Part shown: piece by piece, positions 34,531 through 41,410 of the stretch | How the letters are laid out: each line of letters opens with the position of its first letter | How positions within the stretch are numbered: position 1 is the stretch's first letter | Source: Ruminococcus sp. | GTDB lineage: Bacteria; Bacillota; Clostridia; Oscillospirales; Ruminococcaceae | NCBI GenBank assembly: GCA_017519415.1 | Contig: JAFWSI010000038.1 | Span: 1 to 41,410 of the forward strand | Reading direction: 5' to 3' | DNA: 41,410 bases | Translations under genes and position numbers: made by a program | Notes under the pieces: model-generated | The model's input: the letters and a program-made list of their open reading frames with translations, nothing else | Told to the model about the DNA's origin: nothing | Database searches by the model: none

Positions 34531-35241
34531 TCAGTCCGCATATCTTTTTTCCGAATTTTCTATCATGCCGTAAAGGCAGTCCATAGCGTCACCGAGACTT
34601 CCGAGGCTGTCGATAAGGCCGATCTCCACGGCCTTTGCGCCCTCCACAACGCTTCCCACGTCGAGAACGAGCTCCTCCGTGTTCATCAGCAGTGTGCGGA
34701 AGCATTCCTCTGTGATACTGCTGTTTTTCGTGACGAAGCTCACTATCCTGTCCTGCATCCTGTCGAAGTAGGAGAGGGTCTGAGGGACTCCAAGAACCGT
34801 TCCGTTCATGCGGACAGGGTGTACGGTCATGGAGGCCGTCGGCACTATGAAGGAGCGCTTTGCGCTCACCGCGAGGGGAACGCCTATGGAATGTCCGCCG
34901 CCTACCACAAGGGATACCGTGGGAGTTTTCATGCCTGCGATGAGCTCTGCGAGGGCAAGTCCCGCCTCCACGTCGCCGCCGACGGTGTTGAGTATTATGA
35001 GCAGTCCCTCCACGCTCCTGTCCTGCTCGATAGCCACGAGAGCGGGGATTATATGCTCGTATTTGGTGGTCTTGTTCTGCTCGGCGAGTACGTAATGCCC
35101 CTCTATCTGTCCTATCACGTTAAGACAGTGTATAAGGTGCTTTGCGTTTTTGGTCACAGCCTTTCCGCTTTCGCGTATGAGCTCCGCTTCCTCGAGCAGC
35201 TCTCCGGCGTTACTGCCGTCCTTTTTGCTTTCATCTTTCAT
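34531..35241 (-). CDS. tepA: ClpP-like protease TepA
   Basis: 236 residues with a ClpP/crotonase-like serine protease fold. The nucleophile is the serine in GGGHSIGVPLA (near residue 116), with a histidine in SMTVHPVR and the NTVGGDVEAG strand typical of the TepA branch. Bacillus TepA (YmfB), linked to protein secretion and spore protein degradation, is likewise encoded next to spoIIIE. The start at 35241 is preceded by GGGAGGCG; an in-frame ATG at 35289 lies at or before the predicted transcription start and is rejected. Confidence 0.88.
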   Translation of the reverse strand: MKDESKKDGSNAGELLEEAELIRESGKAVTKNAKHLIHCLNVIGQIEGHYVLAEQNKTTKYEHIIPALVAIEQDRSVEGLLIILNTVGGDVEAGLALAELIAGMKTPTVSLVVGGGHSIGVPLAVSAKRSFIVPTASMTVHPVRMNGTVLGVPQTLSYFDRMQDRIVSFVTKNSSITEECFRTLLMNTEELVLDVGSVVEGAKAVEIGLIDSLGSLGDAMDCLYGMIENSEKRYAD

Positions 35242-35294
35242 GGATACGCCTCCCGCAATATTCTGTGCATTCTGCGGGAGCATATACATTATTT

Positions 35295-35323
35295 ATTATA
35301 TACCTTTGCTGACTGAAAGTCAA
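35295..35323 (-). promoter_or_regulatory. Promoter of tepA-ftsK
   Basis: On the minus strand, TTGACT (35323-35318), a 17-base spacer and TATAAT (35300-35295). Transcription should begin near 35288, which excludes the 35289 ATG as the tepA start. Confidence 0.8.
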
Positions 35324-35326
35324 TAC

Positions 35327-35353
35327 TTCCCTGCGGCACTTTGCCGCAGGGAA
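35327..35353. repeat. 12-bp GC-rich hairpin between divergent promoters
   Basis: A perfect inverted repeat (35327-35338 with 35342-35353) with a 3-base loop and no T tract lies directly upstream of the tepA promoter, between two divergent genes. It could be an operator or a dispersed repeat arm. The following stretch to 35510 holds further GC-rich short inverted repeats but no gene. Confidence 0.6.
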
Positions 35354-35467
35354 ATTGAGAACGGAGAATGCAGGGGCGCCGGGGACTCCCGGCGGAGACG
35401 CGCCCCCTTGTCCTGCGGACATCTCCCTACACTGTGGAGAGCCACCGTCCCCTGCAAGCTAACGGCT

Positions 35468-35492
35468 CGGAACGCCGAGGGCGGCGTTCCCT
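35468..35492. repeat. Palindromic intergenic repeat, copy 2
   Basis: Core GGAACGCCGAG followed by GGCGGCGTTCCCT, the second copy of the element at 8680-8711. Both copies are intergenic and GC-rich compared with their AT-rich surroundings. Confidence 0.55.
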
Positions 35493-35526
35493 ACACAGCT
35501 TGTTTGTGAAATTTGTTGATTTTGGC

Positions 35527-35570
35527 TTGACAAATCAGAGGTTTTATTGTATATTTAAGGTGTATAGGTG
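35527..35570 (+). promoter_or_regulatory. Promoter and shared start element of the GH9-CBM3c gene
   Basis: TTGACA (35527-35532), a 17-base spacer and TATATT (35550-35555), followed after 3 bases by GGTGTATAGGTG (35559-35570), identical to the element at the pectinase promoter. The leader to 35626 is short, A-rich and otherwise plain. Confidence 0.78.
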
Positions 35571-35626
35571 CGGAATTATCCCGCATCCGAAAAAAACAAA
35601 AAAATAATACGAGAGGGGTATTAGAC

Positions 35627-38098
35627 ATGATCTTAAAGAAGGTTACGGCGGCAGTTTCTGCTCTTGCCCTGTCACTTGGTGCGCTTTCATATGCACCAGA
35701 TGCAGGAGTTCAGGACAATGTTGCCACAGCAAACGCTGCTTCAAGCTATAACTATGCTGAAGCGCTCCAGAAGTCCATGTTCTTCTATGAGGTTCAGCAG
35801 GCAGGAAAGCTGCCCGACTGGAACTATGTAACATGGAGAGCAGACTCTATGGTGGACGAGAACGGCAACGAGACAGACGTCTGCACGGGCGGCTGGTTCG
35901 ATGCGGGCGACCATTTCAAATTCACCCTTACGAATGCTTATTCCGCTTCGATACTCGCATGGGGCTATCTTGAATACAAGGAGGCTGTCGAGAAGGCAGG
36001 CCTCGGAGAGGTATACCGCAACAATGTACAGTGGGGCCTTGACTACCTCATGCAGTGCGACAGAGGAAACAAGATAATCGGAACCATCGGCGACTTCAAG
36101 GGCGGTTCCACAGACCATAACATCTGGTGCAGCGCAGAGGTATACCTCCGCAAGCATCATCTCAACAACGGCGACTGGAAGCGTCCCTACGACGAGATAG
36201 CCGATTCTACCACGATAGCTCTCTCCGCAGCAGCACTTGCAGAGGGCTACCTCATGTTCAAGGATACTCAGCCCGACAAGGCAAAGTCTTATCTCGAGCA
36301 GGCAAAGACCTACTTCAAGACCGCAGATAAGATCAGGAGCAACGAGAACGGAGCTATGGGCTCGATGTACAAGCCTTCCTCATGGGTGGACGACTGTATG
36401 TACGCAGCTATCTGGCTCTACAGAGCTACAGGCGACGAGAGCTATATGTCAAAGGTAAAGAGCGACTATATCCCTCAGTTCCCGCTTGAGGAGCAGTCCA
36501 CTGCCCGCAAGTACACATGGGGACTCTGCTGGGACGATACCTCCCAGGCAGCTGCTCTCCTCTATGCTCAGGAAACAGGAGATCAGGAGTGGATCGACCA
36601 TGTATCACACCACCTGGATTACTGGATAGACGGCTACGGCGGAAAGAAGATACAGTATACCCCCGACGGCATGGCATGGCTGTTCAGCTGGGGCTCCGCA
36701 CGTCACGTCAGCGCTACCGCATGGCTGGCTCAGCTGGCAAGCGATACAATATTCAAGGACAACAGCTCGCTTCAGGATAAGTACAACAAATGGGCTAAGG
36801 GACAGATGGATTACATTTTCGGCGACAACGGCCTCAAGATGAGCTATGTTCTCGGCATGGGCGATAATCAGCCCTCAGCCTTCCACCACAGAACGGCTTC
36901 CGGTATACATGACGATCACTGGAACGACCTGGGCACGAAGGGCAGCAGCGAGGGTTGGCAGACAGAGTATGCCCATACCCTTTACGGCGCTCTCGTAGGC
37001 GGTCCCGATCAGTCCGGAAACTATAAGAACAGCGTTGCTCAGTACGAATACTCCGAGGTAGCTATAGACTACAACGCAGGCTATACAGCTTCGCTCTGCG
37101 CAATGGTCAACGATTACGGCGGAAATACGGATCCTTCCTTCCCGCCTACGGAGACTCCTACATGGGCAGAGTGGGAGGTAGCGGCTGTCCTCAACGGCAG
37201 CGGCAACAGCTACACCGAGATCAAGGCGTGGGCTATGAACCACACGGCATGGCCTGCAAGAGTTGCCAAGGATATAGAGTACCGCTATTACTTCGATATA
37301 TCAGAGGTTCTCAGTTCCGGACTTACCGCAGAGGACGTTGTGGTAGAGGGCAAGTCGCAGCAGTACGGCGCAGGCGAGCAGGGTCACGCAACTGTTTCGG
37401 GTCCCTACAAGTATGAAGGAGATGCATCGGGCAATACCTACTATGCCCTCATCAAGTTCGATGACGGCAGAGCTATCCAGCCTACAGGCCAGAGCGAGCA
37501 CCGCGACGAGGTACAGTTCAGAGTATCTATACCCGACGGCAAGGGCGGTACATGGGATCCCTCCAACGACTGGTCCTACAAGGGCGGCATTTCCAAGGAC
37601 GGCGACCTGAAGAAGGCGAGCTCGCTCAACAAGAACATAACAATGTATGTTGACGGCAAGCTGGTATGGGGTACAGAGCCCGACGGCACAGAGCCCGAGC
37701 CCTACACCGTTCCCGGCAAAGAAGGAAGCAGTACAACAACGACCACGACAACTACTTCGACCACAACAACTACAACTACAACAACCACTACTACATTCAC
37801 CACAAGTGAAACTTCAACGACTTCAACGAGTACTACCACCGCTCCCGTGATCACTGTTACAAAGTGGGGCGACGTAAACTGTGACGGCGGAGTCGATATG
37901 GCTGACGCAGTCCTTATCATGCAGGCTATATCCAACCCCAACAAGTACGGCGACAACGGTACGGACGAGCATCACATCACGCCTCAGGGCAGGATAAACG
38001 GCGATGTCAAGGCTAACGGCTCGGGAATCACATCGGCCGACGCCCAGACTATACAGAGGTACCTCCTGGGCGCGATCACTACTCTTCCGGAGGCTTGA
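35627..38098 (+). CDS. GH9 endoglucanase with CBM3c and dockerin
   Basis: 823 residues. Signal peptide (about 1-38). The GH9 catalytic domain (about 40-490) has the catalytic aspartates in WFDAGDHFKF (D92, D95) and the acid glutamate in YSEVAIDYNAGYTA. A family 3c carbohydrate-binding module follows (about 510-665), recognisable by WAEWEVAAVLN, the NHTAWPAR segment and HRDEVQFRVSIP. This GH9-CBM3c order is typical of processive endoglucanases, in which the CBM feeds the cellulose chain to the catalytic site. A threonine/serine linker (about 702-745) leads to a dockerin (about 747-823). GAGGGG-type ribosome site upstream of 35627. Confidence 0.95.
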   Translation: MILKKVTAAVSALALSLGALSYAPDAGVQDNVATANAASSYNYAEALQKSMFFYEVQQAGKLPDWNYVTWRADSMVDENGNETDVCTGGWFDAGDHFKFTLTNAYSASILAWGYLEYKEAVEKAGLGEVYRNNVQWGLDYLMQCDRGNKIIGTIGDFKGGSTDHNIWCSAEVYLRKHHLNNGDWKRPYDEIADSTTIALSAAALAEGYLMFKDTQPDKAKSYLEQAKTYFKTADKIRSNENGAMGSMYKPSSWVDDCMYAAIWLYRATGDESYMSKVKSDYIPQFPLEEQSTARKYTWGLCWDDTSQAAALLYAQETGDQEWIDHVSHHLDYWIDGYGGKKIQYTPDGMAWLFSWGSARHVSATAWLAQLASDTIFKDNSSLQDKYNKWAKGQMDYIFGDNGLKMSYVLGMGDNQPSAFHHRTASGIHDDHWNDLGTKGSSEGWQTEYAHTLYGALVGGPDQSGNYKNSVAQYEYSEVAIDYNAGYTASLCAMVNDYGGNTDPSFPPTETPTWAEWEVAAVLNGSGNSYTEIKAWAMNHTAWPARVAKDIEYRYYFDISEVLSSGLTAEDVVVEGKSQQYGAGEQGHATVSGPYKYEGDASGNTYYALIKFDDGRAIQPTGQSEHRDEVQFRVSIPDGKGGTWDPSNDWSYKGGISKDGDLKKASSLNKNITMYVDGKLVWGTEPDGTEPEPYTVPGKEGSSTTTTTTTTSTTTTTTTTTTTTFTTSETSTTSTSTTTAPVITVTKWGDVNCDGGVDMADAVLIMQAISNPNKYGDNGTDEHHITPQGRINGDVKANGSGITSADAQTIQRYLLGAITTLPEA

Positions 38099-38172
38099 TT
38101 GAGCTCTTTAAAATGGTAAAATAAACGTCAAAAACTAATTTCAGTAAATCTGATAATCAATTAATATTTTAG

Positions 38173-38207
38173 AAATAAGAGGAAATGCGTTTCCTCTTAT
38201 TTTTTTT
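38173..38207 (+). terminator. Terminator of the GH9-CBM3c gene
   Basis: A 13-bp stem (38173-38185 with 38190-38202) with a TGCG loop and a T run to 38207. The AT-rich bases between the stop codon and this stem show nothing else. Confidence 0.93.
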
Positions 38208-38277
38208 ACCTTTTTGTGGATTGTATACAAAATCTTGAGAAGCTCATTAGGAAAATACACGAATTTCAAGAAAACTA

Positions 38278-38306
38278 TTTACTTTTTTTTTTCGATATAA
38301 TATAAT
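38278..38306 (+). promoter_or_regulatory. Promoter of the CBM4-GH9 gene
   Basis: TTTACT (38278-38283), a 17-base spacer made largely of T, and TATAAT (38301-38306); a second TATAAT overlaps at 38296. The leader of about 130 bases can form alternative hairpins (see findings). The 12-base element of the other two dockerin genes is absent. Confidence 0.68.
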
Positions 38307-38441
38307 ATGATTGATGAACTGGGGACGGTGCAGAAATCCGTTCGGATGCCCCGAACATCGCGACAAATCAACGGTATAACCGCAGTGTTTGCACTGGCAT
38401 TGCGTTATAAAAATAATAATATTTCAGGGAGGGTATTCAAC

Positions 38442-41410
38442 ATGCATAAGAAAATTGCAAAAGCCGTTACAGGCAGCCTGATGGCAGCTTCAATGGTTGC
38501 ATCAAGCGTGGCAGCGTTCGTTCCTATGAGCGCATCAGCAGGTACCTGTCTCGGACAGAGCGACTTCGACGACGGAATCGGTCTGCCTTGGCATATCTGC
38601 GTAACAAACCCCGCAGAACAGAAATTTACTATTTCAGGTGGTACATATAACTGTACTATCGTTAACCCCGGCGGAAGCGGTATCGATGAGAACGGTAGCC
38701 CGATCTCAGGTGCTGAGCAGCGCGGCGGTGACTCCAGATGGGACTGTCAGTTCAGACACAGAAGTCTCCACATCCAGTCTGGTCATACATATAAGATCCA
38801 CTGGGAAGTAGACGCTTCCGAGGCTGGTGAGCTCCATACACATATCCACGACCTCAGCGGTGAGGGCGAAGGCGTATGGCAGAACAACAAGGCTCAGTGG
38901 TCACAGGGCTGGGACAACGTTAAGATCTCAGCAGGTAAGAACTCCTTCGACAGTGAGTTCACAGCCTCCAAGACCTTTGAGGTTGCTGAGTGGGCATTCC
39001 ATTACGGTGGAGCAGGCCCATACCAGAAATATGACTGTTTCCCCGAGGGAACAACCCTTAAGTTCGATAACATGGAGCTTGAGTGTACTTCCTGCGGCGA
39101 TTCATATGTAAGCGAGAGCAAGACTCCTTGTCTGTGGGATCCCACAAACGAGCTCGGCGTTATCACTCCTCGTAGTGACGTAAGAATCAACCAGGTTGGT
39201 TACTTCGCAGGCGCTGACAAGAAGGCTACTTACGCTACAAGAAGCAGCAAGTCTGCTGTTGATTTCGTAGTTAAAGACAAGAGCGGCAAGACCGTATATG
39301 AGGGCAAGGGTAAGGTTATCGGTGAAGATCCCGATGCAGGCGATTACTGCCAGATCCTCGACTTCACGGACTGCACAGCTACAGGTACAGGCTTCACCAT
39401 CGAGGTTGACGATAAGTCCAATACTTATCACAACAAGAAGACCGGCGAAGACTACGATATGTGGAAGAGCCATGAGTTCGCTATCGGCGACGATGTTTAC
39501 AAGGGCATCATCAAGGACGCTATGAACTACTTCTACCAGAACCGTTCAGGTATGGACATCGAGGAGAAGTACATCACTTCATATAACGAGAACGATCCCG
39601 GCGGAAAGTCCAAGCTTGCTCATAAGGGCGGTCACGCTCCTTCGGATAATGCTTGGGTACAGTCCGAGTGGAAGAGATCCTACGGCCAGGAATTCGACGG
39701 CGACGAGAAGTATAAGGTTGACTGCGTAGGCGGTTGGTACGATGCAGGTGACCACGGTAAGTACGTTGTTAACGGCGGTATCTCTGTATGGACTCTCCAG
39801 AATATGTATGAGAGATCAGTTGCCAAGGGTACTGACAGCAAGTGGAATGACGACAAGACAATGTCTATTCCTCAGAGCTACAGCGTTGGTAACATCTCCT
39901 TCAGCGGTTCGGGTTCTCCTGACGTTCTTGATGAAGCAAGAGTTGAGCTCGAATGGATGTTCAACATGATCGTTTCCTCCAGTGATCCTTACTGGGGTTC
40001 AAAGTGCGAAGGCCTCGTTTACCACAAGATGCACGACCATAAGTGGACAGGTCTTGCTACAAAGCCTTACGATTATCAGGATGATTGGGGCACAACACGT
40101 ATTGTTAAGCCTCCTACGTATGCAGCTACATTCAATATGATCGCTTGTGCTGCACAGGCTTCACGTCTCTGGAAGGATTTCGATTCTTCATTCTCAGACA
40201 AGTGCCTGAAGAACGCTAAGTCTTCATGGGAAGCTATGATGGCTAAGAAGTCCAGCTGGTATGGCAAAGATCACGGCGCTGATGCTTGGAAGACAGATCC
40301 TCAGTACGCTCCTCTCGATCAGGCTATCGGCGGCGGCGGCTACGGTGATACATACGTAGACGACGATGCTTACTGGGCAGCTTGTGAGCTTTATGCTACA
40401 ACAGGCGACAGCGAGTACTATGACTTCCTCAAGGGCTATAAGAACATACACGACGGTGACGGCCACGATAAGGCATTCGACATCACAACCAGCCTCGGCG
40501 GCGGTGAGAACAACGGCTCATTCAGCTCATTCAACTGGGGCTGTACAGCTGGTCTCGGTACTCTGACCCTCCTCCTCAGCGATAAGACATCTGCTGAAGA
40601 CAAGGCTACTATCGAGAAGAACATCAAGGCTTGTGCTGATACATATATCGATTTCGAGAACAACAGCACGAACGGTATGGGTATTCCTTACAAGGGAACC
40701 GAGTTCGAGGACGCTATCAACTGTCCCGGCGAGAAGATCAAGGGTTATGAGTGGGGTTCAAACTCCTTCGTAATCAACAACGCTATCGTTATGGCTTATG
40801 CTTACGATATTTCTCAGGATAACAAGTACTTCAACGGTGCTGTTTCGGCTCTCGACTACATCTTCGGACGTAACGGCCTCGGCTTCTCCTTCGTAACAGG
40901 CTACGGTACATACCACTCGAACAATCCTCACCACAGATACTGGTCTTACGAGCTTGACCACGAATTCCCGATGGCTCCTGACGGAGTTATGTCAGGTGGT
41001 TGCGGCGCAGGCCTCCAGGATCCTTATGTTGGCGGTCTCGGATATGCAAGAGGAAAGACAGCTTCACAGAAGTGCTTCGTTGACTCTATCGAGGCTTGGT
41101 CTGTTAACGAGGTTACCATCAACTGGAATGCTCCGTTCGCATGGGCTATGGCATTCTTCGATGATGAGGGTGCTGATGTTGGTAATGTAACACAGACAAC
41201 TACAACTACAACGACCGCTCCTACACCCACAACAACTACAACAACCGTTAAGGATGTTACAGCTACAAAGTGGGGCGACGCTAACTGCGACGGCGGCGTA
41301 GATATGGCTGATGCTGTACTTATCATGCAGTCCATCTCCAACCCCAACAAGTATGGTCTCAGCGGTTCTGATTCACATCACATCACTGAGCAGGGCAAGG
41401 CTAATGCAGA
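38442..41410 (+). CDS. CBM4-Ig-GH9 cellulase with dockerin (3' end beyond window)
   Basis: At least 989 residues, open at the window end. Signal peptide (about 1-32, ending MSASAG). A family 4/9-type carbohydrate-binding module (about 33-215) is followed by an Ig-like CelD_N domain (about 246-345, starting DVRINQVGY) and a GH9 catalytic domain (about 355-910). Catalytic aspartates are in GGWYDAGDHGKY and the acid glutamate is in SVNEVTINWN. A short threonine linker precedes a dockerin (from about 943), of which the first calcium repeat and part of the spacer are present. CBM4-Ig-GH9 is the architecture of CbhA/CelK-type exo-acting cellulases. The ribosome site is AGGGAGGG at 38427-38434. The codons are those of a strongly expressed gene. 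Confidence 0.95.
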   Translation, partial: MHKKIAKAVTGSLMAASMVASSVAAFVPMSASAGTCLGQSDFDDGIGLPWHICVTNPAEQKFTISGGTYNCTIVNPGGSGIDENGSPISGAEQRGGDSRWDCQFRHRSLHIQSGHTYKIHWEVDASEAGELHTHIHDLSGEGEGVWQNNKAQWSQGWDNVKISAGKNSFDSEFTASKTFEVAEWAFHYGGAGPYQKYDCFPEGTTLKFDNMELECTSCGDSYVSESKTPCLWDPTNELGVITPRSDVRINQVGYFAGADKKATYATRSSKSAVDFVVKDKSGKTVYEGKGKVIGEDPDAGDYCQILDFTDCTATGTGFTIEVDDKSNTYHNKKTGEDYDMWKSHEFAIGDDVYKGIIKDAMNYFYQNRSGMDIEEKYITSYNENDPGGKSKLAHKGGHAPSDNAWVQSEWKRSYGQEFDGDEKYKVDCVGGWYDAGDHGKYVVNGGISVWTLQNMYERSVAKGTDSKWNDDKTMSIPQSYSVGNISFSGSGSPDVLDEARVELEWMFNMIVSSSDPYWGSKCEGLVYHKMHDHKWTGLATKPYDYQDDWGTTRIVKPPTYAATFNMIACAAQASRLWKDFDSSFSDKCLKNAKSSWEAMMAKKSSWYGKDHGADAWKTDPQYAPLDQAIGGGGYGDTYVDDDAYWAACELYATTGDSEYYDFLKGYKNIHDGDGHDKAFDITTSLGGGENNGSFSSFNWGCTAGLGTLTLLLSDKTSAEDKATIEKNIKACADTYIDFENNSTNGMGIPYKGTEFEDAINCPGEKIKGYEWGSNSFVINNAIVMAYAYDISQDNKYFNGAVSALDYIFGRNGLGFSFVTGYGTYHSNNPHHRYWSYELDHEFPMAPDGVMSGGCGAGLQDPYVGGLGYARGKTASQKCFVDSIEAWSVNEVTINWNAPFAWAMAFFDDEGADVGNVTQTTTTTTTAPTPTTTTTTVKDVTATKWGDANCDGGVDMADAVLIMQSISNPNKYGLSGSDSHHITEQGKANA

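Noticed and set aside
35241-35289. Upstream ATG at 35289 as the tepA start
   Set aside because: The predicted promoter would start transcription at about 35288, and the ribosome site lies before 35241.

Overview
The window is a chromosomal segment of a low-to-moderate GC Gram-positive anaerobe, most likely a cellulosome-producing Ruminococcus (R. flavefaciens or a close relative). Three features point there: three large secreted polysaccharidases that each carry a threonine-rich linker and a Ruminococcus-type dockerin; an IspH-ribosomal protein S1 fusion encoded downstream of cmk and plsC, a clostridial arrangement; and a tepA-ftsK/spoIIIE pair. I see no prophage, insertion sequence, CRISPR array, tRNA or rRNA gene.

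Layout. 1-3266 (+): the 3' end of gap (GAPDH) with its terminator, then mutS2 behind a consensus promoter. 3294-5222 (+): a diguanylate cyclase whose N-terminal half resembles the sugar-binding domain of LacI-type regulators. 5314-5813 (+): promoter, a large highly structured RNA of about 400 nt that I do not recognise, and an intrinsic terminator, all just before speD. 5833-16217 (+): a long polyamine operon with speD, speA, speE and speB (putrescine from arginine via agmatine, then aminopropyl transfer) plus carboxy(nor)spermidine dehydrogenase and decarboxylase. Interspersed are small membrane proteins, a GNAT acetyltransferase, a DUF3592 gene broken by an in-frame TGA, a VanZ-like protein, a cyclophilin lipoprotein and a histidine phosphatase. 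16320-17288 (+): a COG0523/CobW-like GTPase with its own promoter.

17318-19238 (-): purine salvage (hpt and an NCS2 permease). 19654-23043 (+): a secreted pectin methylesterase-pectate lyase-dockerin. 23128-35241 (-): a housekeeping block that reads, in transcription order, tepA, ftsK/spoIIIE, ygiQ, a ComEC-like MBL hydrolase, a DUF3006 protein, a BaiN/YhiN flavoprotein, yccF, a possible 17-codon leader ORF, a CmpB-like membrane protein, cmk, plsC and ispH-rpsA. 35627-38098 (+): GH9-CBM3c-dockerin. 38442 to the window end (+): CBM4-Ig-GH9-dockerin, truncated inside the dockerin.

How the genes work together. The three dockerin enzymes would sit on one cohesin scaffold and attack pectin and cellulose together; two of them share a 12-base element at the expected transcription start. 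The polyamine operon encodes both known bacterial spermidine routes. The most intriguing feature is the large structured RNA in front of it: promoter, about 30 bp of nested long-range pairing and a terminator make it either an orphan riboswitch for polyamine synthesis or a stand-alone noncoding RNA.
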